64,000 nucleotides of DNA from Wolfiporia cocos (lineage: Eukaryota > Basidiomycota > Agaricomycetes > Polyporales > Phaeolaceae), in NCBI GenBank assembly GCA_029448655.1, contig JACCLO010000002.1, forward strand, positions 4,278,001 through 4,342,000, given 5' to 3'. Position numbers and translations under genes: made by a program. Position 1 is the stretch's first letter. Each line of letters begins with the position of its first letter. Below, in pieces: positions 54,580-64,000 of this stretch. A model generated the notes under the pieces. That model was not told the DNA's origin and ran no database searches. It was given only the letters and a program-made list of their open reading frames with translations.

Positions 54580-55503
54580 CTATACAATCGCGAGTATATC
54601 CTCTTCTACCGAAGTAGTTGAGGGCCCTGCCACCTTGTCAGGTGGTGTTACACCGAAGGCAAATGAAGCTTGTAGCGCTACACATTCTGCTATGATATGA
54701 GCCAAGTCTGTACGCCAATCCAAGAAGGAAATACTGCCGAGTTGTTTACAGTACTTTTTCATAATTCTCCACTCTCTATTGGTGATCCTCCCCCGTCTCG
54801 CTCTGTCCTTTACGTTATCCACCAAGTCTTCTAATTCTACTACCATATCATGGAAACGGATGTCGTTTTCCATATGGAATCCTGGGTAATTAGGGGGGTG
54901 GTTGGCGAGAGGCGTGAGTCGAGTGAGGGTGCCTTCTAGCATGGGAATAACTTGCGCGCATGCTTGGAGAGGCTTCTTTTTCCCGAAAACGAGGGAAGGG
55001 TTGAGAATCTGATGGTTGGCTGGGACAGGAGGTCCGGCCGCCGGACTGGAGAGGCAGAGGGCCAGTGAAGAAGCTGCTTCCTTGGCTTCCTTGGCGGCTT
55101 GTTTGGCGGCGATTTGCTTATTCAGCTTATCGCAGGCGAGCTTGAGCTTGTTGATCTCCTGGAGTTCCAGGAGACCTTCCATGGTGGTAATGGACTGCGC
55201 TAGCTTCTCTTCTTCCGTCCAGGTACGCTTGGTAAGCGGAACTGGCTTAGGAGGTCGAGGAGCGGGTTTCCCTGCCTCAGCGATGTGCTTTGGCATGTGG
55301 ACGGGAATCTCCCAAAGATGGAGTTTCCCGGTGTAGTCTTCCTTTACAGGAAGAGTATAGGTGACGTCCTCTGCCCGAGGAATGTCGTCGGTGGCGATGC
55401 GGCTGAGAAGAGACCGCTTTGCCGGTTTGACGTAAGGGGCAGTGGAGGAGCCACGGGTGCGACGGGTAACGCGGGGCATGATTCTAGAAAGTGCAGCTTT
55501 CAT
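54580..55503 (-). CDS. ORF1 of element 3 (307 aa, unknown function)
   Basis: Intact frame of the same length as ORF1 of element 2, with scattered amino-acid differences (for example NKQIAAKQAAKEAKEAAS). Same layout: basic N-terminus, Pro-rich segment, coiled coil, helical C-terminal domain. Keeping an open 307-codon frame in two separate copies, and in element 1 apart from a recent TRIM, argues that it encodes a protein. Confidence 0.72.
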   Translation of the reverse strand: MKAALSRIMPRVTRRTRGSSTAPYVKPAKRSLLSRIATDDIPRAEDVTYTLPVKEDYTGKLHLWEIPVHMPKHIAEAGKPAPRPPKPVPLTKRTWTEEEKLAQSITTMEGLLELQEINKLKLACDKLNKQIAAKQAAKEAKEAASSLALCLSSPAAGPPVPANHQILNPSLVFGKKKPLQACAQVIPMLEGTLTRLTPLANHPPNYPGFHMENDIRFHDMVVELEDLVDNVKDRARRGRITNREWRIMKKYCKQLGSISFLDWRTDLAHIIAECVALQASFAFGVTPPDKVAGPSTTSVEEDILAIV

Positions 55504-57187
55504 GAGAAACTAGGTTTCCCAGTGATACGTCCAAGAACGGAATATAAAGGATTTATGTAAGGTAGGGTAGTGGACTCCTTTTCAGGAGCAAAGAAGGTGT
55601 ACTACGGGGCATAATTACTCTTATGTTGCGCGCAAACCCTGTGCCGAGATGGCGCGGATATTCGCATGACCCTAACGGTCAGAGGCGCCGACTCCAGGGG
55701 TAGAGTTGCTGACTGCCAGGCCGGTTCCTGGGTCAGATGATTGGGATTCGGATACACGACACCGCCCCGGAGGGACAATGCCGGAAAGTGGCTGGGATTT
55801 TACATCCCTTAGCCTGTCCATGCTTCAACAATGAGGTTGCCGTCTTTAGCCACATGTGACACGGAAACCATCCGTGCCACCCGTCCTAACGGGGAACCCC
55901 CATATCCGCCCTATCCTATCTCCAATAGCCCCCCACCCTCCATAGGCGGAGAACAAGAAGGCACCTCTATTGAGAGGTCCTGCCGTATTGCCTGAGGTAC
56001 CTACCCATGAGTGTACCGGTACACCCCCAGACTAGCAAGTAATAGAGAATAGAAAGAGTGGATGCAATGAATAGGAGCCCCCACGCCCAAGTAGGACGCA
56101 GCAGGCTTTGTCGTCAAGGACCCTGCACGCGAGGACAGACAGCAGAGGGATATAAAGAGGTGACCAGGGGACACGCCCCCTAGGCCAAAATCTTAAGTCT
56201 GAGGAGTAGCCTCAGACGTCGCCAGTATATATACATGTAGGAGACCTCTAGCTAAAGACCTTTTGTCTACCCTAAAGTGACGGTCTGTGCGCATCAGGAT
56301 CATGTGCCTACAGTAACAACTAAGTGACAGTCATATGACGAGGTAACTACCCGTGACTCTAGATATAACAACGTGACCTGTAGAGATAACGAGATAAGAT
56401 GAAGACTTATCTACCTATGCACGTGATACCTCCAGCGTCGGTCTAACAAGCCTAAAAATCGGAATAAAAAGCGCAAAAATAGGGGAAAAATCACAAATTA
56501 TTTCTTGTGACAACATGGGTGTCACATCAGGGCTAAAAAACCACCATCGATCTAAGATCGCGAGAAACCAGCGCTCCACATCTCGAAGGAGTGGGCTACA
56601 CGGTTCTCTTCTGATGGGGCCCCAACTAACTCGGTTTGACCCATGCTCGCACGCCAAGCTGCCCGGAGGACTTATGCTGTTGGCTACCGCGAGTGACCTA
56701 TGGCAGGGTGATTTTTTACGTCACCCCCCTCACTGCTTTTCCCATAACGGGTTCAAAGCAGGTCCCTTACGCCTGGGAGGCGGCTTTGGAAGATTCCCAT
56801 GCCATCATAATGATGACCCTGTGGATAGCGATGGGGCCCTGAGCAAGGCTTGCCATGGCAGGGGGTTGGGTGCACACAGGCAGACCGTCCCTTATTCTCC
56901 ACAGGCGGGTCTCAACCGCTGGCAGCTAGACCTTTTCAGGAATAGCCACCTCCTCTTAACCCTGAGGTCCGGGTTAGGTAGGTCTCCTGCCTAAAAAGGC
57001 GGTGTGGCTTCCCTGGTTGCCAATCCTCTGCCGAGGAAGGCGATGTATCCCCCAGATCTCAAATCTCATCCCAAACTCCTTGTCAGGAGTAGGGATGTGC
57101 GCAGCAACGAGTAATATACCCCTGTAGGATAGAAACCCAGACCCAAGCGCAAGTGCAAGGGCGGGGGTAGGGGTAGATTTGTTCTTA
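55504..57187 (-). other. Leader and primer-binding site of element 3, interrupted by solo LTR M
   Basis: Collinear with the other leaders. The CTCCTGAAAAGGAG hairpin lies at 55575-55588 (reverse). The primer-binding site TAAGAACAAATCT abuts the 5' LTR at 57187. Confidence 0.7.
55857..56512 (-). mobile_element. Solo LTR 'M' (reverse) in the element 3 leader
   Basis: 656 bp, TGACACGGAAACC to TTTCTTGTGACA, TSD ACATG (55852-55856, 56513-56517). Reverse TATA at about 56225 and CCCTAAAG...GGTCTGTGCGC at about 56272-56291. Confidence 0.9.
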
Positions 57188-57886
57188 TGACACAAACTAG
57201 TTGTGGGACTCACACTATAACCTATAAGGTGACTTGAAGGAGTTGCTGGTAGGTTGGTGAGGGAGCTAGTAGGCGCAAGCAGATATGATGTGCAACTGAG
57301 CGAATGCAGAGAACAAATCTAAGGCTTATCCGCAGTGATAGCCCTACTTATATACATGCTTTGTTTGGTTACCAGTAAGGGAGCCAAACATGAAGACGGT
57401 CTGTGCGCAGACATAACTCATACAGCTAAGTCGTAAACTACAATAGACCATGTGCGCCGGTAATGGCCGCACCAGGAAGAACGTTTGTTTGGACCGTAGG
57501 TCCATGTTGTGGAAGTGGCTGTAGCTACGTTAGTAAGCCATGCATGTGATAACTATATACCGGTATTGGGATATGAGTAATCGTAAGGGCATTGGCATGG
57601 GATAACGAGCGGACCGCTTATCCAATCGTACTGACATAGCCCGGTATCGGGATATGAGTAAGGCGCGTGACATCGGAGGTTAGTCCGCTGAGTCATTGAC
57701 GCGTACGAATGTGTTATGTACGTGTTGTTATGACAAGTGGACATATACCGCGTTGTGTACGTGTTATTTGGTTGGGTGTACGTGTAGACGGGCGCTTAAC
57801 AGCGTAAATGTCTACAAGGTCGTAGAAATACCAGATAAATAGGTAAGAATACGGGAAAATTAGTGGCATGTCCCAAATCTGTGACA
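57188..57886 (-). repeat. 5' LTR of element 3 (family A)
   Basis: 699 bp, TGACACAAACTAG to CCAAATCTGTGACA. Reverse TATA at about 57350 and AGAACAAATCT about 34 bp beyond it, complementary to the primer-binding site. Confidence 0.88.
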
Positions 57887-58254
57887 CTGTGCACAGACCC
57901 TCTTTAGGGCAAGGTAGCTAGTGTACAATAAGCGCTACGTCATGTATATAATGCGGTAGGGATGAGGACGTCTCCTCATCCTTTAGATTCTCTCTTCATG
58001 CGCCCAATGCGCCTCTACTGCTCATCTCATGCATGCTAGTCTGCGAATGCCTCTGCCTCACCGGTCGCCCTGAGGAGGTCTCCCTGCACATACCAATACG
58101 TGCATAGACTTGAGGCTTCACGTCTAGTATATCATGCGTAAGTCGTACTGTGATACAACAGATCTCGCTGGTGTCACTCCTAGCACTACCTGTACCCTAG
58201 CATGCCTTTGATCCCAGCACTGGTCTCCAGCACTGGCCTTGTACCTGTGTGACT
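57887..58254 (+). repeat. Fragment of another LTR (U3-R part)
   Basis: Begins inside the U3 motif (CTGTGCACAGACCCTCTTTAGGG), then TATA box ATGTATATAATG at about 57943. No terminal sequences. Probably the right part of the LTR into which element 3 or its precursor inserted. Confidence 0.5.
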
Positions 58255-58778
58255 TGTCACAGAATTTACTGGGTCTTCAAAAGACTCATGTCTGGGATTA
58301 TATTTCGCATTTTATGCCTTAACTATCACATGCCACACAGGCGCTTATGCATCACATGATGGTTCCCTTATGGGGCTACAATATTGCTTATTAGCATGTG
58401 ACCATGAGAATAGCTTAGATAAGCTCTGCCACAGTACCAGATGATATAACTATATAGTTATAAGCCATCCAAACCTTGCCTAGATTAGGTACACATGACC
58501 TACATGGTCACCTGACAACCAGACACGTCTTAAACATGCTACTAAGCTGGGTTATGTCAGCGGTCTGGGCAAATGCACCTGACCTGATGACTAACATTTG
58601 TTGCCACAAAGCACAACCATGGACCTACAGTCCAAAGCACAAATATGATTGGGCCACTCATTACCTAGCATCCAAACAAGCGTGCGCTTGCCATTACTGG
58701 CCCATGCACAGACTGTCTAGCTTTAGGGCAGACCATTATTGGTCATTGCAACCCATGTATAGTCCCTGACTCGTGTCA
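58255..58778 (+). mobile_element. Solo LTR 'H'
   Basis: 524 bp, TGTCACAGAATTTACTGGG to CTGACTCGTGTCA, TSD TGACT (58250-58254, 58779-58783). Its first ~250 bp are the source type of the chimeric LTR at 19420. The TATA-like box (~58755) is very close to the end, so the 3' part may be shortened. Confidence 0.78.
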
Positions 58779-60205
58779 TGACTGTGTGGCTGTATATCTG
58801 TTTGCCAGCCTGTGTGACCTAATGAGTGGAGTGTCCAATCACTTTTCATCTCTGGCAATAAACTGTGAGTGTGTCCACTCGTGTTTTTGTTTTCTTCTAT
58901 CATCTCTTGCTCCCTCTGGATGGAACCATGAGTGTTGTTACTCATGCGCACTTGTCACGACAGACCCCTTCTTGTCTTTGTTGACCACTGTAGCTCCCCA
59001 GCTGAACGTGTATGAAAAAGAGGAAGAGAGCTCAGAGGAATCACTAGAAAAAAAGCTGCCATTGCCTAGGGCTGCCCAACAAGCCACTGATGCTTAAGAC
59101 ACCCCACAACAGGGATTAAATCATGCAACCTCACATTGCCAGTGGGGAATGAATAATCAGCTGCATTTCCCCCACTGGCACTTCCATCCCAACACCTGCC
59201 GTGACCACCGAGGCCATTTTGCACGCATCATTGTATGAGCGTATGGCTATCATTGAATCCACCATCAAGATAAATGTGAAACATTTGAACCAATTCAAGG
59301 TGGGGGCTGAATCTATCACCCGTGTCAGCATGCACCTGATCGTACCACTGACAATGGCCACCCCGCAGCCAATTACTTCTGAAGAGCCTGTACCAAATCC
59401 CAATGAGTCTGCCATGGACCTATCAGACGGTGTAGACGTTTGGATCAGTGACCATCACTTCCTTGCCCTTATCAGTGCACAGACAGTCACCATGCATGCT
59501 AATATCCCACCAACAATTTTCACCCAGTACTCATTCTTCCTCTCAGCCTCTGTCAAATCAAGGGGTGGTATTGATAAGAGAGGCTTATATGCAAAGCAGA
59601 GCTGATTGTGCACAAATGAGATGAGTGCAGGCTTGTGATAAAGTATGAGGTCATAGGTCTGGACATGGCTAGGGCTCTAGATGTGGAACCTCAGGGAAAC
59701 TGACGGAAGCTGATGGAAATGTATGGAACATTGATTATCTGCAAGATGTATAGACGCTAGTTCTAAGATAAGATAAGATCATGCGTGAGATGTAACGTTT
59801 AATGGTATGTGGGTGTTAGATATGAGATAACTGGTGATAAGTGTAGATATTGCACTAGAAATGTACTGTGAAGTGGGAAAATTAGGGAAAAGAAACTGAA
59901 ACTGTGACAGATTAGATCATTAGATTAGATAAGGTAGTCACTAGCTGCCAAGGTCACACCTAGCACATGCAGCATTATAGTAGCTAGCTACATAGTAACG
60001 CCTGGCACCTTACAGTGCTTGGGCCCCTTCAGGGCAGGTAGCCAGGTAGCTACATGGTGATGCAGCATGTACACTAGCTAGCAAGACTTGAGGTTAGCAC
60101 CTTAGTCTCTAGATTCTCAACGTTGGGCCCTCTTGCCTGTGTGTGCACCCTGCTACACACTTGACAGCTAGACTGGTTCTGCAGGCAAGTACTGTGTCAC
60201 TGCTC
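58779..60205. other. Decayed repeat DNA without a supportable gene
   Basis: ORFs of about 100-134 codons (58786-59097, 59201-59605) have no recognisable motif. An LTR-type reverse end (AAACTGTGACA) lies at about 59910 and a forward LTR-type end (AGTACTGTGTCA) at about 60199, both without partners. Confidence 0.4.
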
Positions 60206-60607
60206 ATGGCCACTCAGGCCACAATGCATGCTCTGGAAGAGCATCTTGTGGCCACTGAACGCACTGTTGCAATTGCCAACACCAATGCTCATGTGCTACG
60301 AGCTCATCTGTGTGCCACCAATGACACCATCTGCGCCGCAAAGGGTCGCGCACACAAGGCCAAAGAGGACACTGCTGCGCTCCGCATTACAATGCAGCGC
60401 ACTATGGCCCAGAGCAACGCTGTCGAGGAACGTGCGTGACAGGCTGAGGAATGCACATGACAGGCCGATGCTCTCATGCAGAAGTATACGGATTGCGGGG
60501 TGGCTGGGTCTCATCAGCACTGCAAGACTGCAAATCAGTGTCAGATCATGGCCGGCACACACATATCTGCAGTGTCATGCCCTTGCATACTCTTTGATGC
60601 TGTCTAA
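60206..60607 (+). pseudogene. Coiled-coil ORF broken by two TGA codons
   Basis: MATQATMHALEEHLVATERT onward is a heptad-like Ala/Glu/Arg-rich helix. The frame is stopped by TGA at 60437 and 60458, both where the surrounding pattern (ERA-stop-QAEECT-stop-QADAL) suggests Arg CGA, then stays open to TAA at 60605. C-to-T change at methylated CpG would explain both stops. No family recognised. Confidence 0.45.
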
Positions 60608-61399
60608 GATATGAAGAACCTTCTATGCTCTCAAAAACCAGCTCTTTACTCCACGAATGCTCCAACTCTTGCCCAATAGGCCGTTTGTTGCACCCAGCGC
60701 GCTGGTTGCAGGACGCGAAGGAAGCCGTTGAATAGTCAGCTAGAGCCACTTCTGTGAGTGCTAGAAAGCATTAATGCTCTGTTTCTGCCACGCAATCGCT
60801 ATGCCTGGCTCAAATTGCTAACTGGAACACAATACATGTACTTCTGCACGCCTCACCGCCACTGGTTTCGCACCACTCCCTCTTACTACATAAGTTTGCA
60901 TTTCCAGTAATCAATCTGTACAGTCGTAGTCAATTTAGAGAGCGTCTCAACGCATTTTATGACGTTTGCATGTTCATGGGCTAGGTAGCATATATTGTCC
61001 GTCTTCCGTGTTACAATCGAATGAGCACAATGTGGGCCATCTGCTTGACCAATACCATCATTTCTGCACCTCAAGATGTGCTTCAGCATCGAGCTTGTTA
61101 CTTGCCCTCTCGTCTCTGGTCAGCCAAGGTCGTTTGATCCACACCGGCCTGACATGTCCTATTGCTGATACTGCACAGGAGTGCTACTGAACACACTCAG
61201 TAGCGATCATTCGTGCTGTTGTATTCCCCAAGCACAAGAGCGACGTGCTAGACACGTTCAAAGCGTACTGAACGTTTTCAGAACGCACTTACATTGAGCA
61301 TCAAAGCAACCAGGGATGACAAGTACCATACACTAATGAAAAGCATGAGGGGGAGCTGTATGTGTCTTCATATTCGCATTTGTCCGGGGTTTCTATCAC

Positions 61400-61770
61400 A
61401 TATAAAGTGTTTTGCTGTTAAGGATGCAGTGGACGTACAATTCCGCATGTGTGCAATGGTGGAAATTGCATGGCTCTAGAATGAGGGTGGCAGCTCAGCC
61501 CGCAGCGGCACGGTCGATCCCTCCTCAACAATGCGATATGCATGCTCTGCGACTTCCGTGCTGGTACGGCTCGTCTAATATCAGTGCATCAACGACATAT
61601 TACCGTGTTCTGGGCAAAATCGCGGTAGGCATGGGCCCATGCCGCTCACTCCCCTTGTCCGTGATAAGCCCTGATGCGCACTCCAAGCACACTCTCCAAG
61701 ATACCGATACCTGGTATGTCTTGAACGCGTCAAATGCGTCGGTCTTGCGCTTGAGGAGTGCAACGGCCTA
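61400..61770 (-). pseudogene. Relic of a Ty1/copia-type integrase
   Basis: Minus-strand pieces LLKRKTDAFDAFKTYQ (~61755-61710), ITDKGSE (~61650), then in another frame VAEHAYRIVEEGSTVPLRAE and LPPSF-stop-SHAISTIAHMRN (~61560-61410) match, in order, the core and C-terminal integrase region of copia elements (KRKSDAF, DKGGEY, VAERANR, PPSFWG). Several stops and frameshifts. Confidence 0.6.
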
Positions 61771-62760
61771 GTGACCAGAATTGTCATTAATGATTAATTC
61801 CAGGATGCATGAATTGTCCATATCAAATTCTGCCTCTTCACATAGTGTTTCAAGATCTGTGAAATAGTCTGTGGGCTTGTATGATTCTGAATGCCTTCTT
61901 CTTCCGGTCAGGGTCATCGAATTTTTAGACTTCCCATTGGAAATGTTCCCAGCTGATTGTCCACCAGAGTTGAGCTTGATTGTAATATTTTGAAAAGGAC
62001 TCCTTCTATTCCTTGACCCTGGCTCCTCATATGTACGAGAACGCTGTTTCAACCTTTTGGGATGATGTCATGAGTAGTTGCTTGTTGCTACTCACATATT
62101 GTTCCATGTCTATCCACCAGTCTTTTAACCTGACTTGTCATTGTCAAAGGCTTCCGGCTCTTTAACTTTGCTCTTCTACTCAGGATCAAAACCCTACAAT
62201 TGTCGTGGCATTGTTGTACTGGGACCAATCCATAGTCCCGAAGTTTGGTGGGTACACTGGCCTCATATCCACTCCTGTGTTTATATTGCCTGAGTGATCG
62301 GATGGATCAGGTGGCAGTGGAGGTACTTGCCGAGGTGATACTGGTGGCTGATATTTTGGTTAATTAGACCTGCAATACATGCCTGTATTATTGCTTGTCA
62401 TTGATTGGCGGTGGAGGTGCCCCGTTGGTTCCATTGATGTATGCTTGCAATATAGCGGTGTCTGTCCTTGTATCACTGGATGGTTGTGTATTGTGGTTAA
62501 TGGGTGGTGGCTGCTGGGTGGTGGCTGCACAGGGTTGTTGGGTCATAATCCTGCTGATGTGATTTGGATACTGGTGGATCATCCAATTGGACGTGTCAGC
62601 GGTGGCATATCCATTCAACTCCATCAGTTCCAATGGAGATTCATGGAGCTCTTGTGGGTCTTGTGTCTCTGGTGATATTGCGTCGCCTTGCTGCATAGTG
62701 TCGGCATGCATTCTTTTACCCATTCTTCTATAAGCTCCTATCTGCTCAGGCGTACATCTG
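61771..62760 (-). pseudogene. Relic of a retrotransposon gag gene
   Basis: Minus strand, broken by frameshifts and stops: a Pro/Gln-rich N-terminus (MGKRMHADTMQQGDA, TQQPPPINHNTQ), PPNFGTMDWSQYNNATTIVG, KVKEPEAFD, DWWIDMEQYVSSNKQLL, SSQKVETAFSYI, FDDPDRKKKAFR and DYFTDLETLCEEAEFD. The order and spacing resemble the capsid region of LTR-retrotransposon gag. It lies directly upstream of the copia-like integrase relic, but may come from a different element. Confidence 0.5.
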
Positions 62761-64000
62761 ATAACGAGCTAAATGCGATCAGACCATTCCTGTACCCTGT
62801 AGAATATAATCATCTTCAGGATGTGGGGGCATTTCATGTTGGAATGACAGGGGAGTGTATATGTGCAGAGATGGTCCTCCAAACTGTGATACCATGGTTG
62901 GTGGAGTGTAATGGTTGGGTGCCACACAATCACTGGTGGTGCGGTTACCGCTGAGCTCTTTAATTTAAAATAACACTTCGAAACAGCCTATTTCTGTCGG
63001 CTCTTAACTCCTGTCCCTCAGATTACTATGGCTCCAGTGGGGCGTATGATCTGCCAAAAAGATGTAGGGATGTGGGACCACTTGAGGCATTCGGACTTCC
63101 TTGCATTTGTGCTGATGTCACTGGTCGGATTTTCCTGCCAGCTCTGTTGCTTTGGACTTGATTTCTCTCATATGCTTGGGAGTGGTGGTACTTGGATCAT
63201 GTTGCTGCCGCTGGCATTGTCGATGTGGCCATGAACGGTGTCATATTCTCGATTTATGTTGATGTCACCTAAGTTGTCAGCTTAGTTCTTGTATTTGGGT
63301 CCATTTTTAAGCACACTCATACTCTTGATGCATATTCTTCATGTGGGTGCCCTTGGGGTTGGGTTACAGTCTGGATACAAGCCATCATATTCGACTGACC
63401 TAGCTTGGGCCCACATCACTGGTTTTTTGGATTCCTCCTTGGGCTTCTGTAGAACTCTGTAACAGTAGCAGTGTCTAGTAGGATGAACCCTTTGAACTTG
63501 TGCCAGTACACCTGTCTAATTGTGGGCAGATGTTCATGTGGTGTAGTACTGGTCTTCAATCAATGGTGTGGAGGTATTTTTGGTGACGACATCAAATTCT
63601 GCTAGCCTTAGCACTTCAAGGATTTCTTGATGAGTCGCCACTATGGTTGGTACACATCTGATATGCACTTCTGTGCTGCATGGAGACAAAGTATGATAGG
63701 TTGGAATGTAGTTGGCCAGAGTGGTGACTGGGGTTGCCTAGAATGTGTGCAAGCAGAAAGGTCCAGAACATTAGGGATGTGATTAAGAGGTGGGTAAGGG
63801 TTAAGGTCTAAGCTGTGTGATAAGGACTGTGAGGTATAGCTGTCTCAGGGCAAAGGGTTTACTTATGCAATGGGACCTTGAGGTGGTCTTGAGGTATCAC
63901 ACACACTGATCTTGATAGAGTGTTCTTAGCTTCTAGCTCTGAGAATGAAATTGGCTTCATCCTTCCTAACACCCTCACACAGCCAAAAGTGTATGAAGCT
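62761..64000. other. Region without recognisable genes
   Basis: AT- and TG-richer sequence with only short ORFs (for example 63028-63234) that show no known motif. Likely decayed repeats. Confidence 0.4.

Larger units (their letters stand above)
38250..57886 (-). mobile_element. Element 3: full Ty3/gypsy chromovirus-type element with nested insertions
   Basis: Order on the minus strand: 5' LTR (57886-57188), primer-binding site and leader, ORF1, gag, pol, polypurine tract, 3' LTR (38948-38250). Interrupted by solo LTRs M (leader), A (gag), E and a D/E-type LTR (pol) and by the complete family-B element (pol). Removing these, ORF1 and gag are open and pol is open except for one in-frame TGA. 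The two LTRs look very similar by eye, suggesting moderate age; a divergence count was not run. Confidence 0.85.

Noticed and set aside
9462..58778. TGTCACAG/CTGTGTCA ends as terminal inverted repeats of a DNA transposon
   Set aside because: TATA boxes, primer-binding sites, polypurine tracts, paired LTRs around interiors and 5-bp TSDs all fit LTR retroelements.
59201..59605. 134-codon ORF as a host gene
   Set aside because: No recognisable domain, no plausible exons, and located in decayed repeat DNA.
60188..60199. End of a further forward LTR (AGTACTGTGTCA)
   Set aside because: No matching start or TSD could be found, so not listed as a separate element.

Overview
The left 9 kb is compact, gene-dense DNA with short GT-AG introns (about 47-67 nt). 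It looks like a filamentous basidiomycete (probably Agaricomycetes, perhaps Polyporales; inferred from gene style, not searched). Seven conserved single-copy-type genes are recognisable after splicing by eye: the first exon of a leukotriene-A4-hydrolase-like M1 peptidase (-), RNA polymerase I subunit RPA12 (+), oligosaccharyltransferase subunit OST5/TMEM258 (-), the ER-shaping protein YOP1/REEP (+), an UNC-93-like membrane protein (+), a Dbf2/Sid2-type NDR kinase (-) and the kinetochore protein SPC25 (+). A ~580-bp fold-back element lies between DBF2 and SPC25.

From about 9.4 to 58.8 kb the window is essentially one pile of LTR retroelements. I resolved it mainly by pairing 5-bp target-site duplications (TSDs). 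Nearly all LTRs, from at least a dozen sequence families, share the ends TGTCACAG...CTGTGTCA, a small hairpin at the 3' end and a TATA box. Most are solo LTRs nested in one another. Between 9.4 and 18.5 kb the nest is at least five levels deep.

From 19.4 kb on there are three larger relatives of one Ty3/gypsy family. Element 1 (19.4-25.8 kb, +) carries an extra ORF1, two small unknown ORFs and a hairpin-rich segment in place of gag-pol. Element 2 (25.8-38.2 kb) and element 3 (38.25-57.89 kb, -) carry LTR, a ~1-kb leader, ORF1, gag with a CCHC knuckle, and pol with protease, RT, RNase H, integrase, chromodomain and a C-terminal dUTPase. Element 2 has been broken by a ~10-kb inversion between two oppositely oriented LTRs; the two halves of one TSD now lie 10 kb apart. 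Element 3 is interrupted by a solo D/E-type LTR, a 7.1-kb non-autonomous element of a second family (B), and three further solo LTRs. A 1.4-kb TRIM with near-identical LTRs sits in ORF1 of element 1.

In three families (A, B and the TRIM) 11-13 nt at the presumed transcript start are perfectly complementary to the primer-binding site just after the LTR. This is the hallmark of Tf1/sushi-type self-priming. With the shared ends, shared U5 hairpin and a leader conserved between families A and B, it suggests an autonomous element plus non-autonomous partners mobilised by common machinery. This is my candidate for the interesting system here.

The last 5 kb (58.8-64 kb) is decayed repeat DNA: a coiled-coil ORF with two CGA-to-TGA-type stops, a broken gag and a copia integrase relic. 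I see no intact gene there.
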